Part shown: positions 35,601 to 45,785 of the stretch, in pieces
Numbering within the stretch: the stretch's first letter is position 1
How the letters are laid out: each line of letters starts with the position of its first letter
NCBI RefSeq assembly: GCF_964204645.1
Contig: NC_134027.1
Span: 9,164,485-9,228,484, forward strand
Length of the DNA: 64,000 nt
Reading direction: 5' to 3'
Source: Tubulanus polymorphus
Taxonomy: Eukaryota; Nemertea; Palaeonemertea; Tubulaniformes; Tubulanidae
Notes under the pieces: generated by a model
Databases searched by the model: none
Told to the model about the DNA's origin: nothing
Seen by the model: only the letters and a program-made list of their open reading frames with translations
Made by a program: the position numbers and the translations under genes

Positions 35601-38600
35601 AATGGCAAAACCGGAGAGAGCTCTAATATGTACTATATTCCAAAAAATTAGAAGCCGTAGATTCCAAACCATTCATCGTCGTCATCAATATCGTTCGGCT
35701 GCGGGCAGGTGACCAGAATTTTACGTCACTCATTCTTGTCATTGGCACTCCTCGTCGACATCGCCTGTACAAACGGAAGGTAGCGCTGGTGAAACGTGAG
35801 GCGTTGTCGTGCTGGTCTACGCTTCCAAAGGGAGGGTGCATAGAGGCAGTATTTTCTGGCAGGCCCATCGCTTGGCATTCTCAGCAAATGTCCAAAGAAT
35901 GAAAACCACCCAAACCATTATTGTTTGGTATATTTGCAAATAAAGGATTATTGATAATTTGAATGCGTGTTAACATAACTTTACTAGTTGTTTTTTTCTG
36001 CTGGTGGAAGAATTCATAGTACAGATTATCTTGATGAATAAACCTATACGTTTAAGTGGCGCTAGCGTCCTTGGCGTACAAATATTTGCACGACGAGTTT
36101 CTCTGCGGCGATTTGTATCTTTATTCGATTAAATCATTAACTCCTCGGTCTGTACTGTTCTTGTCCGTGTTTTTCATTTAGTGGCCGACTATAAATGTTA
36201 AAGCGATCTGTTTAGCGGCCCGTACTACCTCAATCAGGGCCTTGCCGGCAGATTCGATTACGTACTTTACGCAGAAAGCTAACGAACGAACTATCGGTGG
36301 CAAATGGATTACAAATTAGTAGCGCGGGACAACAACAACTTAGGAACACGTCAGCTAAAATGTCATTTTTCTTCATCGGCTTAGTTCTATCCCAAACGAT
36401 CGCTGAACATCAGAATATCCCTTGTTGTCGTGTGTGTTTGTGCGTTTGTGAAGCATACAGAAATAATCGTCACCCGTTTGCGTTAGCTTAATAACGCATT
36501 AAACATTTTCCGAGAGATGACAAGAAGAAAATCATTCTGTAAATAGTATATTCACAGATACTAATGCAATAGTCTTTCTTCACTGTACATAGTTCGGACA
36601 GGAAGATATATACGATATCAATACGAAAATCAAGTATTTGCCTTTCAAAAAATCTTTTTCGTCAATTTAGTTATTGATCACTGAATCATGAAAAATATTA
36701 TAGGTTCGACATCCGGGTAAATGTGGCATTCCGTAGAATGGACAACCCCGGTAGGCGAGGACGTTGTTGATAATGAGGATGATTTCGGGTGAGATTTCAA
36801 GGAAAGGTGACAAATATCATAGATGATGACCTGCTGGTGAAACCAAAAAGACTGCTGATGGTCGTATATTACACAAATCTATTTCTGAATCTATTTTGAA
36901 TAATTCGCTATATCAGGTACCGCATCATCAAGAAAATTCGGCATTGCATCAGCGTGCACCATGCATAAGCATGCGATGGGTTCGACCTCCACAGGCCTTC
37001 AAAAGTTAAAACGCTCAACGTCAAAGATTTTGATAACTGATCTTTGAACAAATTCTGTTTTGATATTTTATCATAAACTGGAAACACATAAAAAATTTGA
37101 ACCAGTCAATTCTGTTTATTATTTCCAGATACTTTCACAAAATAAGTTAACGTTATAGTGGTCATATCAGGTCAAAGTAGAAAATCAGTTATCGCTGCTT
37201 TGCAGCTATGTTACTTTGATTTGATTTTCCTGATACGAACTGAATAATGTTTGGATGAACTTATACACCCGGCAACATCGAAACTCGGCAGTTAAGAGAG
37301 TTCACTTTCTTACGTTGATGCTGAATCTAGAAAAAGAAATGTTTCTTCATCGATATAGGATCTATGCACGCAGGTCGAGATCCACGTCGTGGGATTCGAG
37401 AGCAAGCCCCTCGAGACTGATTGCCGTAGAGCGTTGAATGAAACCAACGGACAAGTCGTTAATCGTCGATCAATAAGGACATTCAGGAGAATGAAAACGC
37501 TAGTAGCTGCGTAAGTATTATTCTAAGCGTCAATCCAGATTACAGTAATAAATGGGCCTGCTCGGGAATGGGCATATTTTTCATGCAGCATCTCAAGTAT
37601 TTTACAAGCGACAAGAATAGAACTCGGTAATACTGCTGCAACTGAGGACCCATTCACTCACACATAATTCCCCCGTACATTTCATTTTAAGCTAAGCAAT
37701 TACTTTTTAGAAATTCATGAACAGGGCACCTGCTGAAATGATATTCGATGAAGTGTGATCGGCTTCATGATGGGATTGAGATACAACAAGATACATGTCA
37801 TCGAAAACTCTGGAAAATATTCTCACCACTCCGCACATCGATCAAACATGGATTTTCGAATGATTCGAAATTTATTTACGCCGAAAATTCGAAAATCAAA
37901 TCGTTTCTTTTCTAAAGCAATCACATTCTCCGACCCGCGATATCGAAGAAAATCAGATTGATTATTGTTTAAGACTATATCACGATTAAAGTTTCGACGA
38001 ATGAATTCGATGAAATGCATTAATTTTTGAAATTAGATTTTTTTTCGATTATTCTTGCGTGGTAGCAAGGCCTTGGTAATCCAAGGTTGATGATTTGGTA
38101 ACCCATTTTCGTTTCCGTTGCTAAATTTTGCTACCCATTCACAGGCGAGGAGGTCATATCATTCTTGCATGGAAGAAACTCGTTTCTTCACTTCTTGGCC
38201 TTGATAATCTAAGTTTGGTGATTATAAAATGTCGGTTTCTGTTGCGGAGGGTATTCCCGTCAATTTCGATCTGATAAAGTTCATATCTATATTTACTGCA
38301 TGTCTTTGCGCGGTGTTAAATTTCTGTCATAAAACGTGCCTTTTTTCTCGGACGAAATTCCTTGAAATGTACCAGTCACGACACGAGGGTGCAGCGGGCA
38401 TAAGAATTACCGAAATTAGAAAAATTTCGTAGAATAATTCATGAATGAAGTAGATTTTTATTCATTGATATGCATATTATCATCAAGGATAAGACAACAG
38501 GCAAGTTGTGCACACACAGTTTATCGTTCTCGGTGGGTCGCCGTGTTACTGGGCTGTCGTACGCTGCAACTGACTTAACGAGCATATAGAGACTCATAAT

Positions 38601-41600
38601 TCAGCGAAAATGCTATAGAAACGTGTCTCGGGCTTAACGTGGCGAAGGTCGGTTAAGATTTAGGTATCGGCAGCATCACGTGGCTTCTCGGAGAACCACC
38701 ATTTGGGGGGGGGGGCATTCGATTTATGCATGTCATCTGGTCGACAACGCCGCCGTCGAGATAAATTGAAACGTACGTGTCCACCACCGTGAAAAACCGT
38801 GACAAGCGAGACTCTAGATAACAGATAATCTACCACCGGCCGCAGCACGAAAAACTCAATGCCTCATTAATTCTATTAAAAGAACAGCCAGTTGTCGGTT
38901 GCCAGCCGGTTGCCAATCAAAATCATGCAGATTGGCACTGGACAACAACTTTTTGATACTTCCGTTCAGCAGACATACCATATGGAAAAGTTGGTACACC
39001 ATTCGAAAGTTACGCATCTTGGCTTCAAATAATCGATATCCTTTTCTAAGAAAACTGGTGCAATTTCTATGGAAACGGACAACAAGGTACCAAGATACCA
39101 TTATGGTAGTTCTCAAAAAAATTCCAAATTCGTTAGATATATGTATACGATGGGCGAGTGTAAATTTGAGTGGTATCTCCCGATGCGTACGGGGTTTATG
39201 AATCATTTTCCAATTTTACTGACATCAATTCGTCTAAAACTAATAAATAATCAGTTTAAAATCGCCAGTTATTAAATTGCTCTCCATTTACTTCCCCGAA
39301 ATATGATATATATGTACAGATACGTATGAACTAAAAGAGGCTCTATCGCGGCAAGGTAAAACGTACACCCAAGAACCAGTTCCTGTTAATATTAAGTATG
39401 GCACAGTAACTGATAGCGTGAAGGCCGTGGATTTGTTACAATGATTCGCGTTCCTGTTGCCATCAATAAACCTGTGTCCGTTTGGCAAGTGCCAGCGCCG
39501 CACTAATATCCAATTTATTTAATGAACTGAAAACCATTGAATGCCTTCCGTTCGTCGTCGTTGAACACGAAAGTTCGCGTGCTTCCAGACTGACGTCGAA
39601 GAATGTAAAAAAAAAAAAACGTTTTACGAAAACCATCAACTGATGATAACGTTCACGCGGGAAGCCCTGCCCTGCATGTTACGTACTACACTATAAATGG
39701 GTTAAAAACTGAATGCGTCGCAGTTTTATCTCAGCTAGCACCCCCGTCTTGGCGCAACTATGACACAATCTATTCAGTAATCCTATTATGAAGGGAAGAA
39801 ATGTAAATGAATGACAGTCGTTTGCATCGAGGAGTTTTTATGGTTTCTACGGAAACTGATAACGTACGTACACTTTCAATTTTCATAGCGTCGCAAGCTG
39901 GCACATTTATGTTGGCGTGAGCGGAGATACATTGACAATTACATTAATGGCATTCACCCGCTTCCACAATGTTTCCCAGGACCTCTAGGATAAGTTTGAT
40001 GATTCCGGGGCCATATTCCATTCCTCTTCACTACGACCTATGAGAGAATTATCAGTTCAAACAAACAAAAACTGAACCTCATCTGCCGCCTCTTTCCGAA
40101 CTAGGAAAGTTTTTTCGTCGAATAGGATGTGGCTGATGTTGAGTCGCACGCAATCATGTCATAAAACTGGGAATTTGAAATATGGGGCATACGACAGATC
40201 GATGTCGCGCCGAGGTTATGTTGTCGTATAGGTGCCAGAAGATTCTGCCAGACAGTTCAGCGTTTAATCATTTAATCGTCGTCACAAACGAGACGACGTA
40301 TTGCATAAATAACGCGACGAGATAAGCCTGTTGACGACAACGTGCGACGTGTACTGCCGGACTAATTAATACATATTCATTCATTTTTGAAAATTGCATC
40401 ATAAAATGTCGAATTCGTTCGTGAATAAACGAAATCGACATAATAATATCCAATGTCGTAACTATTAATTCTGCAGACACATTTTATATGAATTCGTGGC
40501 ATTATATAATAATTTCGTCATTTTCCCCGGTAGGGATTCGAACATGACGGCGTCGAGACTCGCCCCGGTACGAAACGATGCTACACCAGTCCGAGTGTGC
40601 AGCTACATGCACAACTTAGATGATGCCATTATTAGGCAATCAGAAATACTTCAGCCCGGGTTTTCCATTTAAAGTTCTTCCGTGAAATTTGCCTCGACGA
40701 TTATACAACGAGCAATCTGATTGGTGCCGCAAGTTTTCACGCGGTAAACTTGCTCACTTGGTCTAGTGTGACGGGGTTTGCCGTGGCTGAGTCTAGCGAT
40801 GCCATCGGGTTCGAATCGCCGGTGGGGAGGATGTCATTTCATACAAAGGGACTCATAAGTCTGAATTAAGGCTAATGATACATATTATAATGTGGCTCTA
40901 ACAAATATGGATATATAAAAAATGATATCATACTTTATGGAAGTTGACTGCAGTTCTTGTGCAATTTGAAATGGAATTAAAAAGTTGTTAGTCTCGATGG
41001 ACCCATGGCCAGGGAAATCGGCTGTCTCACACAATACAACTACATTAACTTATACTAGATTCTTTCGTTGTGTGAAAAATACAGGGTTCTTTTCAGTATT
41101 CGAGTGCCATTACGGTATTCAGTTACACTATTTTTCTTCGACTCGTTATTCACCAAAATGTGATATATTGATAAAGAAGTTCTCGATTTTGCTTTTCCGT
41201 TCAGTCATTCGATACTTTACATTTCGGATGCAGCAAACGAAAAGTAGGCACGCGCGGTTGTTTTCAATTAGGCGTAAATACTATAGATTTATACCCGCGA
41301 AGGAAATCATGATAAATGGATTTTTATATTGGTACTCATCAATTCGGCCACGGGTCTCATCGATTAGAGATTACGTTGCGTAACCGGAGCGGGCGGTAAT
41401 TTTTTTCTACTGACCGGGAACGAGGCTCGGATCAAATGTCGAGACATCCGATGATGGATGGTCGGATGATCGAACGGTTCATTGAACGAGGAGCGACTTA
41501 TTTCGCTTTTTTTAGGTTTGAGTGGTACGGCCGATTGAGAGAGGAGAGGCAGTAACACAATAGATTCGGAACAATTCATGCGGTCAATGCGGAAATGTGT

Positions 41601-42807
41601 CCACGTAGAGTGATTGAGGCCGGTCGCATAGTCTAGACCCAAGATAAGACAAAACGGTTGATCCAACGAATTGAAAATCATTGGAATACCTAAACAAAGT
41701 TTCGGACTTATTATTGTTACGTTCTAGAATCTATTACCAAGTCAATCATTGTGGCGTAAACGATATGACAGCCATTTCATGTTACAGCCACGACTCTACA
41801 CGACAGCGGTATTTCTGCCTTCAAAGATGTGTCTCTTGCACGAAATTTGAATTTTGCGTATGAAATACGTCGATCGAACCGTGAAATTTATATGTCAAAA
41901 ACGAGACAAAAAGTCGGCAGAGTTTGTAATCACCTCAAAATGGCGGTGTCATTTCATGGGTAATCTTAAAACTGACCGTCAATTTGTCATCTGGGGAGGT
42001 TTAGGGTGCAACACAGTACAGGCGCCATGAGATCGCTGATACGGTGAATGGAATTAGAATCAGTCTTTTAAAGCCTTTGATATTTCGATCGTATTGAATA
42101 TCTTTAGCATTGGAGATAATGCTGCTGTTCGACGGATAGATGAAGATATGTCACGCCACCAGACACGCCTGGGGTCACGTGCGTACGGTTACGAAAGAAC
42201 GATAAATCCACTTACCAATTGTCAGGTTGGATCTCGATAAGGTGTTGCCTTTCTTTCGCGCCTGGTAGAACCATTCGGAATCGTTCTTCAAGTATTTGTA
42301 TTCGATGGACAAGTCTTTCACCATAATCTGTCCGTTCGGCAGACGATAAGCGTACGGGCAAAACAGTGTGTAATCCTTGAACTCTTTGTAGTCGTAGCAA
42401 TTTCCGGCCGCGAATATATCATCGTCCCCTTCGACCATATTGCGCACGTACGTATAGAATAGGTATTCGTTGTTAAGAACACTAGGTGGCGCTCCGATCC
42501 ATATCCGTGTGAGTAGATTGGCGCGATTGACCGCGGTGAGAGCCTGGCGTTTGAATCGGCGCACGCCATATTGTTGCACGACACCGTCGCCGAGGTTGAA
42601 CCCGGTACCGGTCGTGCAATTCTCTTTGGTCTGTTCGTAACGTTCGACCAGATTGAGAAACCTGGTGACGATGTCCAAATTGGACGCTCTCGACGTGGTC
42701 ATTTCACCGTTTTGATGCGGGAAAATATATTCGCTATCATCTTCGTTGTAAGAAGCGAACCGCGCCGTCGTGAACATTGTCATCAACGTCATTAACAATA
42801 CCTGCAT
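19737..42807 (-). CDS. GPR158: GPR158/GPR179-family class C receptor (metabotropic glycine receptor-like)
   Basis: Thirteen exons: 42216-42807, 31515-31701, 29622-29745, 28695-28838, 28308-28502, 24166-24234, 23935-24044, 23311-23456, 22679-22747, 22268-22406, 21574-21679, 20496-20696 and 19737-19961. All are GT-AG; phases after each are 1, 2, 0, 0, 0, 0, 2, 1, 1, 2, 0, 0, and 2307 nt gives 768 residues plus stop. Order: signal peptide, Cache-like ligand domain, EGF-like Cys-rich segment, seven membrane helices, short tail. Family signatures include FDCGGGNIWMMTYTVPFFG, IDQCPHEGG, LGFRRGSYKCICKMGYYFP, LEYFDCFPCALGCDEC, ITCSLRLWLREIGFSISYG, RVKSAQRIKISDTDL, NEFLLSLF and LFLHTQLTTTVTLAFLFGSK. 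Human GPR158 binds glycine and signals through RGS7-Gbeta5, with a long tail carrying VCPWE motifs. Here the tail is only about 140 residues and no such motif is present. Whether it belongs with GPR158 or GPR179 cannot be decided by eye. Confidence 0.93.
20263..20415 (-). repeat. Repeat with GGCGGATCCAGG end
   Basis: On the minus strand it starts CAGGGGCGGATCCAGGATTT and runs into a GCTCTCCTGGTCATCCT block. The end is shared with 5640-5915 and 22850-22935. Intronic. Confidence 0.5.
20825..21515. repeat. Foldback element with about 110-bp inverted arms
   Basis: The left arm (20830-20955) with CTCGTGGGAATGAAATAAT and CATTTCGTTCGAACGAAAT is repeated inverted at 21385-21515 (GTTCCCACG, CATTTCGTTCGTACGAAAAG). 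The inner part holds another small palindrome around GTCATCTTCCTGAAGATGAC (21323-21342). It lies in the intron between receptor exons 11 and 12. Confidence 0.7.
21785..21897. repeat. Long hairpin, 47-bp arms
   Basis: Left arm 21785-21831 and right arm 21851-21897 pair with a few mismatches around a 19-base loop. The arms include AACTGGTATTGCCTTTAACC and its inverse. In transcripts this would form a strong stem; most likely it is a small MITE. Confidence 0.8.
21955..22190. repeat. Inverted-repeat element beside the hairpin
   Basis: The left block GTGAAAGACCCACAAAAAAC recurs inverted as GTTTTTTCG-TTATGGGTTTTTCAC near 22112-22145. A related piece with AGATTCTCTCCTAGTTGTTT is at 55038-55145. Confidence 0.6.
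24490..24735 (+). repeat. Dispersed repeat family P, copy 1
   Basis: Shares GTTGATACCTTGT, GACCCGGCCAGCC and the block GAACTGATTACAAATTTCAT with 57565-57760. It lies in the large intron between receptor exons 5 and 6. Confidence 0.65.
26310..26525. repeat. Foldback family E, copy 1
   Basis: Contains ATAGTCATCTTCAGGAATAC and its inverse GAAGATGACTATTAGATTAT, then CACGGATATAGTGTTTCA. It is related to 58855-59030 and to the core of 20825-21515. Confidence 0.65.
27655..27850 (+). repeat. Dispersed repeat family W, copy 1
   Basis: Contains GTCCATTCAGTTTTAATTGA and CCTGGTGGATCCTCGCCTGC, shared almost exactly with 32830-33015 and, inverted and more diverged, with 56330-56480. Confidence 0.75.
28855..29060 (-). 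repeat. SINE-like repeat with AT-rich triplet tail, copy 1
   Basis: A run of AATAATAATG-type triplets, a TATAGCGC motif, then a body with TTGAGTTTTGATCATGGATC and ATCATGGTATTCCAG. A similar order (triplets, TTTATAAAAGTGGTCAAATG, body, GGTTATTCCG) is found at 29285-29580. This looks like a decayed short interspersed element; class uncertain. Confidence 0.5.
29285..29580 (-). repeat. SINE-like repeat with AT-rich triplet tail, copy 2
   Basis: Second copy of the element described at 28855-29060. The two lie in the same receptor intron, in the same orientation. Its body ends close to the donor of receptor exon 3. Confidence 0.5.
30955..31355 (-). repeat. MITE family T, longer copy
   Basis: Starts TTTTTTGACGCCGTAAAAAA, has CTCACTACGTCATCAATATT and GTGAATTTTGGCGTT, and ends AAGGCGTCAATAAAC plus AAGTTAGTTTTCTT. 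The two TTTGACGCC ends face each other, as terminal inverted repeats should. Confidence 0.7.
31515..31701 (-). other. Receptor exon 2: C-terminal part of the Cache-like domain
   Basis: Residues 198-259. It contains LREVVSLSVRYEDGHWSLP, the FDCGGGNIW strand and TYTVPFFGYDAH, the best match to the ligand domain of the GPR158 family. The donor is GTAAGT at 31514. It lies 10.5 kb from exon 1 and 1.8 kb from exon 3. Confidence 0.92.
32830..33015 (+). repeat. Dispersed repeat family W, copy 2
   Basis: TTCATTCAGTTTTAATTGAA and CCTGGTGGATCCTCGCCTGC match 27655-27850, with the same spacing and an ACCGAGT block between them. Confidence 0.75.
34105..34310 (-). repeat. Dispersed repeat family D, copy 3 (reverse)
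   Basis: AATTCGACCGCCGATCACAC and AATCAAAACAAATCAAACG followed by AAATCTACC are the reverse complement of blocks in 5000-5165. Confidence 0.7.
38045..38245 (+). repeat. Imperfect local duplication
   Basis: TTCTTGCGTGGTAGCAAGGCCTTGGTAATCCAAGGTTGATGATT-type sequence at 38052-38095 recurs with changes at 38162-38225 (TTCTTGCATGG, CTTGGCCTTGATAATCTAAG). Intronic. Confidence 0.45.
40525..40840. repeat. MITE family B with tRNA B-box-like inverted ends, copy 1
   Basis: Left end GGGATTCGAACATGACGGCG, right end the near inverse around GATGCCATCGGGTTCGAATC then GGTGGGGAGGATG. The interior shares GAGCAATCTGATTGGTGCCG with 55980-56290 and more loosely with 51725-52040. No frame. Confidence 0.75.
42216..42807 (-). 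other. Receptor exon 1: signal peptide and first part of the Cache-like domain
   Basis: Residues 1-197. It starts with the hydrophobic MQVLLMTLMTMFTTARFASY. Then come a basic site VRRFKRQ, the segment ANLLTRIWIGAPPSV and the Cache-type YVRNMVEGDDDIFAAGNCYD. Three NxS/T sites are visible (NCT, NDS, NLT). A strong GTAAGT donor (42215) ends the exon; the open frame runs on another 13 codons into the intron. The start is the only Met with a signal-like sequence. Confidence 0.88.
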
Positions 42808-44604
42808 ATTGATAGGTTGGACTGGGCTGATCAGTGGGCGTCAGTGAGTTCTGATAGCTGTCACGGGGATATTTGAATTTCCCATATCAAATATTATCAT
42901 CGTAAATCGTCAGTAGACTAGAAAGTCATTTCGACCAACGAATCTGCTGGAACGGTTAGTTCAGTTAACATTTCTGGACTGGTATTTCTTCATTTTTCAG
43001 CGGTGCCTAGAAATAGAAAACGTTGCACTGTGTAAAATCTATGAATCGTTAGAAATACATGTTCATAATTTACAGGGAAGGCGACTTCTGTCATGGGGTG
43101 CTACTGGACTGAAAATCCCGAGTATATTTATACTTCTTCGCGCCTAGTTTCTAAAACTTGATCAATATTTGTTGGTAGTTTTGCGTTTCATTGCTTCCAC
43201 TCAACATTGTAAATTTAGATAAGAGCTCCGCAAATACAACGACAAGCACGTATAAAAAAACCAGACGCGATGCGATTGAGTGTTAATATGCGATCGAGTG
43301 TTTATACGAGCCCCGCCAGTCAAAACTAATTTTGTACCGAGAGACCACGAAAATGCGATTCGTTGCCATATCAAAATGTCCATTCGATAGACCAACGCCA
43401 TCATCGATCATCAAAACGTCTTTCAGCTTACGTCACTTCCGCTGATTGAGACGTGGATGAATATCACTTCGAACCCGATCGTTTACGTGCTCCACAGGTA
43501 GCCATTGTACGAGGCAAAAAATCAATTGCGCGTCGAATCTTCGAACGATTCGAGTTAACTGCGGCTTTACTCGTCTAATTGAAACGAAACGACGCAGCTG
43601 AAGAGCGACTTTAAACGGTAGGCTACACTTAACGTAAGATCCACTGATAGACGTTATTCCTTGTGCTCATCTATTTCGATTCTTCGATGAAATGAGAAAA
43701 TAAAGAGGCGCGAATCGAAGGGAGATTTCAGAAAGCGTAATTGACCTTGGAACACGTATACATATACGTCAATTGACCCGGTTTTTCGTTCTTTTGAATG
43801 TCGTTTACTTAGAAAGAAAGTCATTGGGAAATGATGATATCGAGAAGCTAATCCGTACGTAAATGTTTGATGCTTTTTGTAACTGTATAAGAAAATTCTT
43901 TACGCTACAGCAAATTTTGGGGAAAAAGTCGAGAACTTGAAAGTGGATTAAATTCTCTCCGTTATTTTCTTATCTGTTGGTTTCGATCGACGGTATCGAA
44001 ATAACAAACGACCGCATATAATGGAACACAACCGTATATAATGGAGCTACGAGGTAGATTAGAAACTGGCATCATCTTTTTCGCTATCGTAGTAAAAGGC
44101 TACCGTCACCTGGATCATAGCAGGGGAACAAACCACCCGGAAAACTGGGGAAAAAGCGACAGAGCAGCCGATAAATGAATTATCACGGCGAGACGTATTT
44201 TGATATTGAAAAACAATTCGGATGGCGAATGTTTTGCGCTTTATACAAGAGTCGCATTTCAGTACGATCACGGAAACAACACTGATCCGCGGTGTGTTTA
44301 TCAAGTGATGCGTCAAGAGTACGTAACACGAGATTAATATCAGAGGGGAATAACTAAACCAAATCATACGGCTGAACATGAGCCCGAAATGTCTCGACAC
44401 ATGAAAATGTCACCTGGAGTGTGCGTCATAATGATCATCGGATGTACTTACTGATGAAATGTATATTTTGCAACATGCATTCTAACTCACGGCTTTGGAA
44501 GCTTAATATGTAATGAGTTTGAATATTTAGAAAGCCCAATTTGTTAAAGTTTGATATTCTTTACTCACCTTACCGACTCGCAGCATTCGTTTATGACAAT
44601 ATTA

Positions 44605-44690
44605 TATGAAATACATAACATCCGACTCGGATATCGCTCAAGTCGGATTCATTTTACGATCCTAAAAAGATCCGACTTGAGTGAGTGAAG
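44605..44690. repeat. Short inverted repeat
   Basis: ATCGCTCAAGTCGGATT and the near inverse GATCCGACTTGAGTGAG face each other about 20 bases apart, forming a hairpin. Confidence 0.6.
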
Positions 44691-45589
44691 TCTGCTGTAT
44701 ATTTGGTTGGGCGTCGAGTAGAAATTCGACATCTGATGATACAATATGTAAATTTTTCCGACCAATTTCGAATTATAGTTTTTGGGCAAAAATCTCATTG
44801 CGATTATGATATTTTTTGCCGTAAGCACGTATCTATTCTTCATACGTAGGTGGACAACCATTCACGCCATGAACAAATAAGAAATAAGATTAGGTTTTTA
44901 AGATGATCCACAATGACTGGATTGGGCTGCGAATCGCATCCTCGTCTTTCCGTGACAGCTCTAACCGAGCAAATTTTTTCAATAATCTATTAGGAAAAAG
45001 TGGGTCTTGGAGTTACGTGTTTGGTTTTTTCTGGTGTTGACGGAGGATGGTGAAGTAACCTACTGAGTGGATTCGTCTGGCGATCTCGAAGCACTCTCGA
45101 ATACATTTCACCCGCACAAGTAAGCTCAGACGTTGATGGATAAAGTAAAGAAAAATGAACAAGAAAACTACTTTGAAAGTTTATAATACACCTCGAAAAA
45201 ATAACATATATGTTGCATAACATAGTCCCACAATAAAAATTATATTATATCCGTATTATGTCGTTTTCTTCACTTAACTTTCATCTTATGTATATTTTTT
45301 CCTCTTTTCTAGGGCTGCTTTCTTGTATAAGCTAAATGTTGTTTCAAAGCAGTCCCTCATTTAATATCATTACATCTTTAATGCATTTCCTTATTCATTG
45401 ATTTTGTAAAATTTTTACTTGAAAAATAAATCATTATCATCTTATCATCAAAATGCAATATCAATGATATTGAGATCGATGAAGGTATTTTGGATTTGAA
45501 TGATAATTGAATTGGTCAACAACCAGTCTGGCTCCGATTTATTGATCATGTAGTGCAGATCTTCTCAAATACAATCATAAGAATAAAAT

Positions 45590-45785
45590 AAGAGGTTTGA
45601 AATGTATTTGATTACAAAGTAACCACCACAAATTCACAATTGTGATTGTTATTTCGACATGCCAATAACGATGACGTAGTGCACATCAACTCACACAGAA
45701 CCCTTAATGAAACATTCATGTACTAGGTATCAATGTATATAAACATAACAGTAACGGTTTTTACGACGTCAAAAATATGGAAAAT
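45590..45785 (+). repeat. MITE family T copy
   Basis: Has ATTTGATTACAAAGTAACC, TTCACAATTGTGATTGTTAT, GATGACGTAGTGCACATC and ends GGTTTTTACGACGTCAAAAA. Confidence 0.75.

Larger units (their letters stand above)
31710..42210. other. First intron of the receptor gene, 10.5 kb
   Basis: I find no exon that fits the receptor between 31702 and 42215. Contents: family W at 32830, family D at 34105, an imperfect duplication near 38045-38245, and a family B element at 40525. Short open frames here look random. Confidence 0.6.

Noticed and set aside
38856-39206. Overlapping 116- and 100-codon frames on opposite strands in the first receptor intron
   Set aside because: Neither protein has family resemblance or composition typical of coding sequence, and no splice context was found.
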